Source: Schistocephalus solidus (lineage: Eukaryota > Platyhelminthes > Cestoda > Diphyllobothriidea > Diphyllobothriidae). Taken from it: DNA of 64,000 nucleotides. The stretch spans positions 1 through 64,000 of the forward strand of contig WEDG01000305.1 of NCBI GenBank assembly GCA_017591395.1. Direction: 5' to 3'. Each line of letters begins with the position of its first letter. Positions within the stretch are counted from its first letter, which is position 1. Of this stretch, positions 1-10,802 are shown piece by piece. Under the pieces are notes generated by a model. It did not search any database. It was given only the letters and a program-made list of their open reading frames with translations, and was not told the DNA's origin. A program made the position numbers and the translations under genes.

Positions 1-1120
1 CATAGGGAAAAGTATTATTTCTTGCACTCTTTTGGCAGAAAGTGACGTCTGCTTCGTGAATGTACTTAAAAAGGAGGATAAAAATAGGTTTAGTTTTTCC
101 GTTTCCCGACTATTTTTGAGCTCAATTTGCGTTGGAGATTTAAAATCGACAAGCCTTATGCTTTCCAGTTAAGGCACATCATACATTCTTCTATGCTATT
201 ACGAAGACGATATGGTATAGTTTACTTAGAATCCTGCAATGCATATGGATTATATTGTATACTTAACGAGGAACAATATTAATCCGAGGGTAACGATGCT
301 ATGAAAGTGATATTGTTTGGTCTTAAAAATATCACATTTAGACAAATTTTGAAACCGAAAGCTAGCTTTTCTTTGATTATAAAATGTAAAGAAGATATGG
401 GTAATCTGTCCAACGGCCAGCCCATGTTTACTGAACTGAGGTGCAATTATTCTGGAGGAAATAGTAAGTAGAGGGAAGAGGACGGTAATTTGAACGACTA
501 TTCCTACGTGCGGACATTTGACTGACTGTTTTTCTATCTCCAGAAAGGTCTACTTGAGGTTATTTTGTGAGCACTGGACCGGACTGGTAGCACCGCTGCT
601 GTCGGTCACGTGAAACACTCAACTGGATTCTATGCTGTCACCAATATCTGCTACGCTGATGGATTTTTCGGGACGCCTGAGGCTTTTGTGTTACCTGGTA
701 AGAGTTTTTCGAGCACATTACAGCATCTTCTCCGCTTTTTACTATGGACATGATTGGATCAGAACGAATAATGAACTGAACTGATCGCAGTCGCTTAGCA
801 GTCAATCGTAAGTGATGAAAACCAGTATTTTTGATGAGCGAGTGTGATTTTATGTTGAGTTGAGTCCCAGCCATCAGCAACGTTTTGGGTCGCGAGCTTG
901 AAGCCGTCATGAAAACGTTTCTGTTGAATCATCTCAAAGCCAAATCCAACCAAGGAGGTATAAAAGTGAAACGATCAAGGGCCTAAAAAGCACTGTTTAG
1001 CACCCAATCGATAGAGGACTGTCAAAAAGCGGTAGTAGACCAACCAGTGCTTCCGGACGATAAGACTGCCTCCGTTATCCTGAGGATGACACAGTGAAAA
1101 GGCTATATATATATAGCTAT
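1..1120. other. AT-rich region without recognisable gene
   Basis: I see no supported gene here. The only sizeable open frame is on the minus strand at 638-910. It has no recognisable motif, no splice borders and a composition like its surroundings. The first 60 bases weakly resemble the inner arm of foldback family A (the stretch around 33690-33720), so this end may be an eroded repeat. The region ends in TA-rich DNA (1101-1127) that abuts PLE copy 1. Confidence 0.4.
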
Positions 1121-1166
1121 ATAGCTAAAAGCCCAGACACATGTTTCGCCGATGTTTCTGCTGTTG
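1121..1166 (+). repeat. Short repeat shared with 50636-50682
   Basis: About 45 bases (core gtttcgccgatgtttctgct) recur near-identically at 50636-50682. Both copies sit directly next to a TA microsatellite and next to a PLE. Here the repeat runs straight into the reverse transcriptase reading frame, so the join near 1160 marks the 5' truncation of PLE copy 1. My guess is that it is the end of another PLE's pseudo-LTR. Confidence 0.55.
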
Positions 1167-2473
1167 TGTGTGTAGCCGATGAAACAGAACACCTCGTTCG
1201 GCAACAGGTTACCGCCTTGGTAATGGCGCATAAACCACGTGCAATTATTACCAGAGTGGAGCAGGATGCTGTCAAGAGACTGAGAGCTGACACGAGTATT
1301 GTGATACTACCAGCGGACAAAGGACGTTCTACGGTCGTCTTGGATAAGATCGACTATATTCAGAAGGCCAAAAACCTGCTGGAAGACCGACAGGCATATC
1401 TTCGATGCGATGGTGAACCGATGAAGAAGCTGATGATGCAGCTAGACAAAACGCTTGCCGATATGCAGACAAAAAAAGTAATAAGTAAGTCGGTAAGACT
1501 GGCAATTAAACCAGCAGATGCGGCCGCAGCAAGGTTCTACGGATTACCAAAAGTACACAAAGCCGATATTCCCCTCCGTCCAATTGTGTCATTGCGTGGT
1601 GCACCAACATTCAATCTGGCTAAATGGTTGTTCCGACACCTTAAGTCTCTCACCTCGGGCGCAACCCCAACGGTCACTTTGGCTACTCAGTTCCTGGAAT
1701 GGCTCAGGGGATTCGACTCACCGCAGACGAGGTCATGGTGTCATTTGATATCACCTCTCTCTTCACTTCAATCCCGCAGGGACTTAGCAGTCAAAACGGT
1801 AAGCGAATTGCCTGAGAAGCAGTACGATGATGCAGGCGAGTCGGTGAAGCGGGGAAATCTTGTCCAACTCTTAAAATTCTGTCTGAAGACGTACTTCACC
1901 TTCGAGGGGACCATTTACGAGCAGATCAGAGGGACACCAATGGGATCGCCGCTCTCGGGCTTCATCGCTGAGGCAGTTCTCAAAAGCTTGAGACTCTGGT
2001 TTCGCAAAACTACAGGCCAACGTTTTTGGACTCGATACGCCGACGATACCTTCGTCATCATCAAACGAGAAATGATAGAAGAATTCCATAATGTCCTGAA
2101 TTTCATCTTCCCGGACATCCAATTCACAATGGAGGCCGAAATTAACAACCAACTGCCATTCCTGGATGTTCTTGTCCATCGAAAATCCAACGGGCACATA
2201 AAAACTACGGTTTATAGGAAGGCAACCAACACACGCCAAATCCTAAGTTACCACAGTAAGCACCCGTTGTGCCACAAACGCAGCTGTGTGCGAACTCTCT
2301 ATAGAAGGGCAGAAACACATTGCAGTGAGTCGGACGACAAAAGGGCAGAACTCCGCTACCTCCAGCGCCTTTTCATGGCCAACGGATACCCTCTTAACTT
2401 CATCGAGCGCAGCAGGCTGGCCAAACCAAGACAAAATCGGGTAACAGAACAGCCAAAGCCAGGAATACATTGA
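1160..2473 (+). pseudogene. PLE reverse transcriptase, frameshifted
   Basis: The product would copy element RNA into DNA by target-primed reverse transcription. The main frame starts inside the RT (motif PADKGRSTVVLDK near 1312-1350) and continues through KVHKADIPLRPI and LAKWLF. It later reads GTPMGSPLSGF (about 1930-1962) and the catalytic YADD box (2036-2047). The motif A segment (SFDITSLFTSIP, Asp codon 1747-1749) lies in a different frame from about 1711 to 1790; a frame change before it and a restoring change after it leave motif A unreadable in the main frame. The frame ends in a stop at 2471-2473, where copy 2 continues into the endonuclease. Normal PLE RTs read straight through. Confidence 0.85.
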
Positions 2474-3164
2474 CGGCGTCTCTGAGGCAGTTTCCCGCCT
2501 CCTCAGACTGCTTGGGATCGGAAACGCCCATCGACCGGATTCAACCATTCGGAATCTAGTTATGAGACTGAAAGCCCCCCTTCCACGAGGTGAGACGTCA
2601 AACATCATCTACCGGATCCAATGTGACTCCTGTGAAGTTAACTACGTCGGAGAGACAGGGAAGCGGTTGCAGATCCGTGTTACCGAACACGTGCGGGCAG
2701 TGAGGAGAACGGACCCATTGTCCCTGGTGGCGGAACACAGTGCGAACTCTGGACACACGTTCGCATTCCAAAACGCCGAAATCCTGGGTCGAGGAAATGA
2801 CCGCGTAACCAGGAAAACAATCGAAGCCTGGCACACGGAGCCTACGTCGATCAACCGTTGTGTCGCCCTTCCGGCAGCCTACCAGGCCCTCCGGGCACAG
2901 CTCATCGAACGTAAGAGCACACCCGGCATTAGGCCAAACGTGAATTCCACCTCGGGAGAACCTAGGACGGATATGCACCTAACCACGCCACAATTCGGGG
3001 TCGCTGAAAACGCAGTCATAATTACCGCCGCATCAATTACTACCCCGACAGACGAGGAGGCATGCCCTCAGAAACCAAACATGACTATCGACCCAGGGCG
3101 CCAATTGAGGTCAATGCGGACCCAGACAATGGCCGCCCCCCTCAGCCAGAGACATGTCAACTGA
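2474..3164 (+). pseudogene. PLE GIY-YIG endonuclease segment
   Basis: C-terminal endonuclease of the PLE, in another frame from the RT. It is open from 2562, and the homologous reading probably begins just after 2474. The GIY-YIG signature reads NIIYRIQC (about 2601-2624) followed by NYVGETGKRL (about 2640-2670), with the downstream conserved RVTEHVRAVRR, HSANSGHTF and EAWHTEP blocks. In PLEs this domain is thought to nick target DNA to prime reverse transcription. The frame runs beyond the usual homology (to about 2910) into a less conserved tail, ending at TGA/TAA near 3164. Separation from the RT by one frame change implies that an intact fusion protein cannot be made from this copy. Confidence 0.85.
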
Positions 3165-3297
3165 CAGCAATTTCCTGTGTGTATGCCGGCAAAGAACGCC
3201 AAAGCCAAATAAGGACTCCCCCACCCCATCCTCCTATCATGTACACTGTTAAGGTAAACCCGTCCAATCAACGCTGAGTTACAAAAATTGCTATCAC

Positions 3298-3412
3298 TCC
3301 CTATAAATACTGTGAGACGTGGTACGATACTCACCTCCGACGATGGAAGCTTGTATGCTTTTGAAACGTCAGGACAATACACCTATAGTCCCTGAGATCA
3401 CCTTTTTCTTCT
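3298..3412 (+). repeat. 3' pseudo-LTR of PLE copy 1 with hammerhead-like core
   Basis: This is homologous to the reverse complement of the 158-bp pseudo-LTRs of copy 2. It contains CCGACGA at 3337-3343 and GAAACGTC at 3363-3370. The bases between can form a stem (GAAGC with GCTTT), and GACGT at 3316-3320 can pair with ACGTC at 3366-3370. The arrangement matches the hammerhead motifs known from PLE terminal repeats, except that the first box has C where the consensus CUGANGA has U. Confidence 0.6.
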
Positions 3413-3413
3413 C

Positions 3414-3444
<31 letters not shown>

Positions 3445-3470
3445 TATACTATATATATATATATATAATC
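3413..3470. repeat. TA microsatellite
   Basis: An almost pure TA/AT run with a few interruptions lies directly after the 3' end of PLE copy 1. A TA run also touches the 3' end of PLE copy 2, suggesting insertion into TA repeats. Confidence 0.9.
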
Positions 3471-3876
3471 AGATTGGTAGCATGCACGCAATTTTTCAGG
3501 CAAATAAATGTAAGGGTAGGGATACATGGAGACCCGTTTTTGTTCATCCGATCTTTCGATCTCCCAGTCTGGCAGATACATATGACAGAATTTCTGCCGA
3601 ACTGCTAGCATAAGTTTTTTTCTTCTCGATGCCAGGCAAAGTAAAGTAAATTAATTTTCGATTTACTGCTTTTTTTCCAAAAATGGAAAGGTCCATTTTT
3701 GCAGAATAATGACATTATTCCCAAACTCCTCCTGAAACGTACGGCAAGTTCACAACAAGCAGATACCTTTGAATTACTAATGAGTACAGTGTATCTTGTT
3801 AGTTTGGGCTTACGCTGAGTAGACGTAAACTTTTTCAATATAAAATGTAAGGGGATATGACTATTTGTATTTTTAG
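3471..3876. other. No recognised feature; ends in a splice acceptor
   Basis: AT-rich, intron-like DNA. The last bases (tatttttag, ending at 3876) form a pyrimidine-rich splice acceptor for the exon that follows. Confidence 0.4.
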
Positions 3877-4291
3877 AGACCGTAAACTTGCAAATAGTCA
3901 CATGGAGGACACCAAAGCGAGACAAGGACTCGTTTCTGTTGGTTCTGAACACCTCGACTCGGAGAAAGATAAATCGGAGGCTCCCGGTGTAAAGTTTGCG
4001 CTAACCCATTCCGACCAGTCTGGCGCAGGCTCACCAGCAGCCAACCGGCAGCGAGCGGAGCCCGTGAAACATCACTTCGCCCGGTCTCTACAGCGGGTGC
4101 TCTCAACGGGCAACGCAAAACGCGTCACTGCGGAGGAGTTGGCCATTATGCTCGACAGTTATTCTGTGCCGCCTGCGGCGGCGGCGACAGGGACGACTAT
4201 CTCCCGACCACCGCCCTCCCCACGTCCCATTCCCTCTCCTACTGTGGAGATCGAATTAGACCCAGCCATTCCTCAGGCCCAGTTGGCTTAA
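3877..4291 (+). CDS. Exon of a Vestigial-like (Tondu motif) protein, partial
   Basis: Candidate 3' exon, GC-richer than its surroundings, with acceptor tatttttag at 3876 and stop TAA at 4289-4291. The frame encodes a hydrophilic protein rich in Ser, Pro and Ala. Around 4064-4090 it reads VKHHFARSL, which fits the Tondu core VxxHFxxSL found in VGLL4/Tgi-type cofactors that bind TEAD/Scalloped in Hippo signalling. A Pro-rich stretch (PPPSPRPIPSP) lies near the end. The first base completes a codon begun in an earlier exon, which I do not see in this window. A weak donor at the end of the frame could instead splice onto 5447, so it may not be the terminal exon. The Tondu reading rests on one short motif. 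Confidence 0.5.
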
Positions 4292-4431
4292 TTGGCACTT
4301 CGGCCTTCCTCTCTCCCACCACCCTCCACCCCACTCCACGGCCTTGCCCCCGTGCACACGCCTGTAGAGACCACTCTTCCTGCAAATCTTCCTTCCACAT
4401 TCGGATGCCAACACACTGCTTGCCTTCCGGG

Positions 4432-4436
4432 CGCAC

Positions 4437-4481
<45 letters not shown>
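4432..4481. repeat. CA microsatellite
   Basis: A run of about 25 CA units, 140 bases after the stop of the Tondu-type exon, so perhaps within its 3' UTR. Reverse-strand open frames here (Cys-Val runs) are artefacts of the repeat. Confidence 0.95.
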
Positions 4482-4483
<2 letters not shown>

Positions 4484-4755
4484 GACGTGCAGATTCCGCA
4501 TATGCCTTGATCAGAGCACTCGACCAATGAGCTTTTTGCTTAATTTGTTATAGACGTATTCCTGTATGTTTTGGTTCAGTATGCAGTACTGCCTCTCTTC
4601 TAGCGAATTACGTCGTTGGAGTCGGTCGCGAGCGACATGATGGGGACTTTTTGTGAGTTTATCGGGGAGCGGGGAGCGAGGGGTCCATCTGTTACTGCCT
4701 TCAAATGCTTTTGAGCCAAGCCATGGCCTGTTTGGAGGGGCTAAGATATTGAGCC

Positions 4756-4826
4756 GGACCTTAGGCATCGCAACTGTCAGGCCGAATTCGGGACCTTCGG
4801 CATCGCAACTGTCAGACCGAATTTGG
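4756..4826. repeat. 35-bp tandem duplication
   Basis: Two adjacent copies of a 35-36 base unit (core gcatcgcaactgtcag) differ at a few positions. I see no gene over it. Confidence 0.85.
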
Positions 4827-5207
4827 GGCCCTAGGAGATGATGAAAAGAGGAGGGCGTGTTGGGGTGGCGAGAGCTATTTTGTTCAGAACCTCGAACTAC
4901 CGTCTCTGGCTGTAATGACCGTCACTCAGGGGAGCGGGGGATTGTGTGGTCAGGCATTTTTTATATAGGTGCTACAACACTAAGCCAACGGCCTTCGTGT
5001 TCAAGGGTTTACGTTGTTTTACCTGAACGGTGTTCACCCGCGTGCAACCTAGAGAATCATTCGACTGGGCCCAAATTGTCTTGACTGTGTTGTGAACGCA
5101 ATTAACAGGTCGGGACGTCTGGGTTGATGTGAGTTGACCCTGCCATGGGCGTATATAGTGGCTCGACTCTGTGCAAATATTGCAAATTCTGAACATCTCG
5201 AGCTTAC

Positions 5208-5359
5208 TTGCATGTATTTCTGCGACATTGGCGACTCAATTGGCGTTCCACTTCTCTTCTTGAGAAGAAGGTCGTAGTGGCTAGGTTCCTCCCGCATCCC
5301 CTGAGCTGCCGCAATATTAGTGACCGCGACATGATCGAACATGCAACTGTTTGACTTGG
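5208..5359 (-). CDS. Candidate internal exon, minus strand
   Basis: On the minus strand, a 152-base open segment runs from an acceptor (gagctcag, AG at 5361-5360) to a strong donor (GTAAGC at 5207-5202). It encodes about 50 residues including FDHVAVTNIAAAQGM and HYDLLLKKRSGTPIE, with no stop. Its start phase (two bases) would fit the end phase of the plakin-like exon 32999-33165, so it could be a far-downstream exon of that gene. The gap would be almost 28 kb and would contain plus-strand exons, so that link is only a possibility. I do not recognise a domain. Confidence 0.35.
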
Positions 5360-5446
5360 CTGAGCTCAATCATCACAAATATTCCCTCTCGTCTTCATGT
5401 AGATTTTCCTTTATTATTTCATGTGACCACGAAATGGCGGATTTAG

Positions 5447-5750
5447 TTCTCGACTTCCTGTCATGGGGCGAGATGGAGGTCACCACCCCTCTCAGCATGA
5501 TTCCGTTTTCAGTCCACCAGAGCAGTCCCTCTATGATTGCCAGCACCCGAACCTCCCTCCCGATAGCCAATATTTTACTTCTTCTGCCAGCATTATCTCT
5601 TCACTTAACCCAACAAATACCGACACAGCATTGGGAGTTGCCGTCGCCGTGCAACTCAACAATCCAACCCCCGGATTTCTCCAACCTCCCTGTCAACCTC
5701 GTTCCCTCCTACCATTTGCAGCCACCCACCCTGCCCATAACACTGCCCCT
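5447..5750 (+). CDS. Candidate exon, Ser/Pro/Asn-rich protein
   Basis: Plus-strand frame after acceptor gatttag (AG 5445-5446), ending at a donor CTG/GTGCGT near 5750. An in-frame ATG at 5463 could make it a first coding exon instead. The translation (GRDGGHHPSQHDSVFSPPEQ, then SSASIISSLNPTNTDTALG) is low-complexity and looks like a transcription-factor or cofactor linker. The end phase (one base) fits the start of exon 10414-10601. A longer overlapping frame from 5341 is hydrophobic and less protein-like, so I prefer this one. No domain was recognised. Confidence 0.38.
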
Positions 5751-7006
5751 GGTGCGTAGCTCATTCTTTCAATTCAACTATTCTTCCTCCGTTCGGATAT
5801 TCCACCCGAACTCCGGTCTGATGAGGGTGCTCTTGAAGTGACCCCATAGCGTGCACATGGTGCAATGCTGAATGCTTGCACGCGCGCACCAGGGACAGCC
5901 AATCACATGGTTTAGCTGAACACGATCCTCCCAACTGGTGTCCCACTTGTTCTCTTCTATGGAACCGAGCCTGAAGTTCGTGGTGGCTATTGTCTTCCTT
6001 GAGCTGCTGTGATGTATGTACTCGCAGTCAAAATTAATGACCTGATGACTGTGGTGCATGTGAAGACGCGTGGTAAACAAAATAGGCACAATTAACGGCA
6101 AGTTAACAGCCCAAAATATATTAACCAGTCTGAGACCTGAGCATTCAGCTCACGTGCCAAGCGGGAAAACCTAGAAGGGTTGTTTCTGTTAAATCAAAAC
6201 CAATAGCATAGTTAAAGCAAAGTGGTGAAACTATTGAAGGGGGGGTATTCTGACATCTCAGCTCAGACGCACGATCGAACCCTGAGCAAGGAGGATAGGG
6301 TTGCATCGATGGCGGCCGTCATCAATTTGGAGCCTGTCTGCCTCCTCTGGAAGTTCTTGGGAATCCTCGAGCGCGATGACGTTAAGCTGGCCTATCGCTG
6401 TCAGACTACAAACCTTTGTACAATAAAGAGTGAAGAACCTCGTCAAGTGATTTGGTGAGGGAACTGAGCCTACTCACCTGAATGTAGGGAATTGTAACTT
6501 TTAAAGTGGTGAAGCTGAAGAATCTGGGAGTTACGAGTAATATGTGAACTAATGGTTAGTAACTTGAAGTAGCAGGTTTTTATTTTGTATGTGAAGATGT
6601 ATCATTCACTGAAACCTGCCTAGGTAATCAATTTTTTAGGGAATATCTTTGTTTCTCCAGTGTTTGCCTTGCACAGAATAGTTTTCAAAATAAGCATAGT
6701 TTAGAGTATACACTGATGATGCTTACAAAATTAATTTTTTGTGGCAGGAAGACACATGGGCACATTTCGCAAGCGTTCTATACCGGGAGCATTAATTTTT
6801 ATTGACAAAATTACTTCACTTGCACGATCAATGGCGACTGTTCTAGACCATCCCCTCCAAGGAACTGGAAAAAACTGTGCTCAGCGGTTTCAACTTTTTG
6901 GGAAGTATACGGTTATCCTCAGATGCATCTTCATTAAGAATTTAAATCAGGTTCACTATATCATGGGTTCCGCCCATGTGTTCTCTTTTACGATACACCT
7001 ACAGTA
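5751..7006. other. Intron or intergenic DNA, no recognised gene
   Basis: It contains a plus-strand frame at 6222-6458 with an ordinary-looking stretch (VINLEPVCLLWKFLGILERDD). The opposite strand is open over the same bases, and there are no clear splice sites or family motifs. It may be an old repeat; I do not call it a gene. Confidence 0.35.
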
Positions 7007-7877
7007 GATTCCCTATCTCGTGAAATGTCAACCGAACTTTTGAAATGCAATTGTTCAATTCAAACAAAACACTTAAGTAGGGTTTTCATATTACATATCG
7101 TACAGCCTAATGCCAAGATATTTCAGTAAGAGTAGGATCCCAGATTTTGAAAGGGTTTCTTCCTGACCGCCTGCAAATGTATCCTCAGTAAAAAATGACG
7201 ACTTAGGTGGCCTGCAATTTTCCAACTGATTTGCATTGCTCGTATTAATTCAAACTTTTTTTTAGAAAACATGCACAAAAATATTTTCTCTTTTGTTCAG
7301 TTCTAAATTGGAAAGTTTTGAAGACCTTAACGTGTTCACCCATAACACCTTATATTTGTTATTTATTCATGTTGCCTAAAATGTATACAACATGATCCAA
7401 ATTTATTATAACATTCTAGGATAACTATTTGACCTCATCTTCATACCACAAAGAAAATTTTGATTGTTACTTACACAGTATGTATACAGCATGTAGCCTG
7501 GAAACCTTGAATTCAAGTGAAGTGTCCGGTAGGGTTAAAAATAATTCAGCAATTTAGAAAGTTTTTAGAAACCAAGAGATACCATTTTGTCAAGCATGAA
7601 ATTTGAAGTGGACGTAGTTTGCTATTAGCTGAACACAAGAAAAAAATTGTGTGCCTCTTTTCTATAAAATATGTTTGAATTAATAAGAGGAATACAAATC
7701 AATTGGAAAATTGAAAGCCACTTAAGTAGTCATTTTTTTTACAGAGGATATATTTGCGGATCCTACTCTTACTGAAATTTTTCGGCGATTAGGCTGCACG
7801 ATACTCAATACGACATCTCTTCTTAAGTTATTTTTTTGAATTAAAAACACATTTCAGAATTCCGGTTGACATTTCAT
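7007..7877. repeat. Foldback repeat family A, copy 1
   Basis: Two arms about 320 bases long are inverted relative to each other (7007-7330 and 7555-7877) around a loop of about 220 bases. The outer motif gattccctatctc/gtgaaatgtcaac and the inner motif acttaagtag next to a gcggat/gcctgc stretch recur in copies at 33431-34722 and 54991-55880. No transposase frame is present, so it would be a non-autonomous foldback element. Confidence 0.7.
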
Positions 7878-9474
7878 GTTTTTGTGATGGAAACAAGAAA
7901 ACTAAATGGCTAATGATAGAGGTAGGTAATTTTTTCCAAGTGCAGCATTGGAATGTGACTGTCAAAATTTTATTTCTCAATAATCAATTTTCTGCAGCAT
8001 GAAAGCTGGCTTAGAACTCTGCTTGTTAGGGTATACGCCAACGGGAGCATTTTAAATTGTAGCAGAACCTTGAGAAATGATCTGTTCGGTGAGAAACGTT
8101 TTCACAACCGGCTGTTGCTACGCGCACACGAAGTGCGTTCTGCAGTTCTATGTTCTGAGAACTGATGCAGCTTTCGCGGATGTTTCAAAATTCTAGCCTT
8201 GTGGCAAAAGTAGAAGGATTTGAAGGTAACTTTAGTCATATTAACTAGCGTAAAAACCAAGTGACATACGAACATCCATGCAGAATGAACGCATGAATTG
8301 ATGATTTCTAAGAGAAATTATTTCACTGAGGAAACGACCTTAATCGAAACGCAAAATGTCTATTTACATCTTACAATGAGCTTGCAAATGGACTGTTTTA
8401 CGAATGCAATTCTCCCAGCAACTGATTCACTTGTTTCTTTCCGCGAGAATAATAACGCTTAAGTATGGGATATTTTCGCATTGGTTTCCTGCAGCCCCGG
8501 TGATCTCTTTTTCTCGGAAAAAATTCCTTTTACATTTTCGTTCGTCAAACGGTTGTATCTACCAGCGTGTTTGGTGTCACCATCACCCGGTTTTAACGTT
8601 TTGAGCTTTTTTCTATACTTAGTGTGCTTGTTCTCTAAAGAGCATGTTGCATTCCTTTGCATATTCATATGATGAAATATCCTGGCGTTCACTGACTGTT
8701 CTTTACGAAATTGAAATACCAATGTCCAACCTGAACAATGCACTGAACGTAAGGATGATTTTTGAAAAAACTACTGACCGTTAATATGCATATAGTATAG
8801 AGGGATAATGTTCTAGAGCGCAATTTACCTTGTCAGCTGTCCAGCTTGTGAGAAGAGGGACAGATACATTAGAAAATATGGATTAACACGTAAAGTGGGG
8901 GATTGCTCCGAAAGTTACAGTTCGATCTTCGTATGGGACTACGTCAGATGGGAACCCGCGGAGTTCCTGAAGTACTGGTGACATGCAAATTAAAATGTTA
9001 TTAGTGAGACGGTCTTGCGCAGCATCTTACACATTCTATCCTCCTTCAATCATCTAGCCCCAGTGGGAAGACAATGCCCAGATGAACGGATGTGGAAACC
9101 AACGCGTTTTTTGACAACTCGAAGTCCGTCAACTCGTACTAAACACATGATCTAATCTTCCAATAAATCTTTCAGGCCACACAAAATGCGACTTTTTTCT
9201 CACACCACGGGCAGTGCAGGAAAGCAACACCAATAATCTAGGTAGTGAATGCTTACTCTCAGTGTTCCAGTCACTCCAAAATATTCCAATGAGGGCAGAC
9301 CGAGTTTACCCGTCATTTGGAAACTTCGTGAACTGCCAAGTTTAGCGTACCGTGGTAGATTCAAGAGCGTCAGATTTACTTGTAATGAGGATGTATTTGT
9401 GTGCCGTGTGGTCGTTCTTCCCAATTTTGGCTCAATTCTCTCTTTCCCTTCCTCAAATTTCCAAAAGGGTCACT
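7878..9474. other. No recognised feature
   Basis: AT-rich DNA. The open frames here (for example 8404-8604 plus and 8459-8743 minus) overlap on both strands and show no motifs. Confidence 0.4.
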
Positions 9475-10095
9475 CAACTGGTGCTAGGCATGGGCAGAGT
9501 ACCCGACGTCCGCGTTTTGCATCCCCTAGGAAGGGCAGTCGTCTCTTGCAGTGCTTCCGGGAGCTCAACTGGTCGCTTCTATCACCTATCCATTGTGTTC
9601 GTTGGGGTAGGCAATCGTTGTCGGGTTAGGGGGAAAGCAAAAGCATTCGTAGCCGAATAGTTTGTCAAAATTGTTTTGTGGGAAGCAAATGATTCACGTA
9701 ACGCGCAATACGAGCTCTTAAAATTGGATATGTTGTAGACTCTCCGGTCTACTTGTTATAACCAAAACGCAGTTTTACTGTTAATTGCTCTATATACCTC
9801 ATATAAAACATAGAAACATCACATCGGATGACCCCATGTGCGCATGCAAGCATAGATTATTATGAAGATAGCATTTATTAAAATAAACTTTGATTTAAAA
9901 GCGTTGCAGAGTTTAAAGACATTGCTTAAGTAGCTTGTCATCAGAAAAAGATTACCGAAAAAGACAAAGAAAACAAAAAAATCATTTCCCGCTTACCCTA
10001 ACGAACACAATGAATAGGTGATAGAAGTGACCAGTTGAGTTCCCAGAAGTACTGCAAGAGAAGACTGCCCTTCCTAGGGGATGCGACAAGCGGAT
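9475..10095. repeat. Foldback repeat family B, copy 1
   Basis: The stretch 9520-9632 is inverted at 9998-10090 (shared core gaacacaatg.ataggtgatagaag). In addition the whole segment 9520-9905 is found inverted at 12449-12815. The arm motif (ctatccattgtgttcgt followed by a gtaggca/gtaagca stretch) is the signature of family B, seen again at 27698-28215 and 38888-39405. Confidence 0.7.
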
Positions 10096-10413
10096 TAGTA
10101 AGACGACGTCTGAAGACAGCCATTACGAGCGCGTTCCCCAAGGTGAACCTACGGGCAACCTTTACGAACCCTCCCCTCCTACGTGTGGGAGGTAAAGACC
10201 GTCTCCCGTTGGAGGTCACCTAAATGTATATTTATTCATTCACTTGCTTCTTGGAGCAAGATACATTGGCCGTAAAATAACATGTCATGAAAAATAGTAC
10301 GTGAACACATACCTACCTGGTGAGGTAAAGGTAAAACTAGACCAATCTCGAGTTCTATTCTCGCCCATCTATTTGATACTAACCGCCGCGTTTATCCCTA
10401 AGAAGCCTTTTAG

Positions 10414-10601
10414 GTTGTCTACCGCACACCAACCAAATTCTCTTAAAGCCTACGCCAACGGATGTTAGCAACAGCCGAGACAGTGGCCATACAGCTAACA
10501 AAACCAACCCTGTGCAGTCAGAGGACGCTAGTACAGGAGCTGTCTCTTCCGTGGTCGACAACCCCTTCAGGCGGTGTCCATACGCTGTCACCCCCAAATG
10601 A
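10414..10601 (+). CDS. Candidate exon, Ser/Asn/Thr-rich protein, ends in TGA
   Basis: Acceptor ccttttag (AG 10412-10413) followed by a frame reading LPHTNQILLKPTPTDVSNS and DSGHTANKTNPVQSEDASTG up to TGA at 10599-10601. The two leading bases fit the one-base overhang of exon 5447-5750. The same frame stays open after the TGA to about 10802, with similar composition (SLNSTPNIAHILPNLPLPP). The TGA may therefore be a true end, or a nonsense change in what was once a longer exon. The minus strand is also open here but reads less like a protein. No domain recognised. Confidence 0.4.
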
Positions 10602-10802
10602 CAGTCGTTCTCCTTGCTCCTGGGCAGTGATAATCATTCCCTGAACTCTACCCCTAACATTGCTCACATCCTACCCAACCTACCCCTTCCCCCAGTCCCA
10701 GTGACCTCAACCCGGCGACCACGCGAGGCGGCCGGCCAAGGAACGATTATTATTAACCATAAGACACTTATAAACCCTGTCAATGTTTCATTAACCATGT
10801 AA

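Larger units (their letters stand above)
1160..3412 (+). mobile_element. Penelope-like element, copy 1 (5'-truncated)
   Basis: A 5'-truncated PLE on the plus strand. It has a reverse transcriptase region, then a GIY-YIG endonuclease region, then a 3' pseudo-LTR, and ends at a TA microsatellite. The protein order and the GIY-YIG domain are diagnostic of PLEs. Compared with copy 2 (47421-50518) it lacks roughly the first 200 residues of coding sequence. It is broken by at least three frame changes: two around RT motif A, and one near 2470-2560 separating RT from endonuclease. It is therefore non-autonomous as it stands. Confidence 0.88.

Noticed and set aside
638..910. A 90-codon minus-strand gene
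   Set aside because: No motif or splice borders and no compositional difference from its flanks.
4239..4527. Minus-strand frames rich in Cys-Val
   Set aside because: They are translations of the CA microsatellite plus the antisense of the Tondu-type exon.
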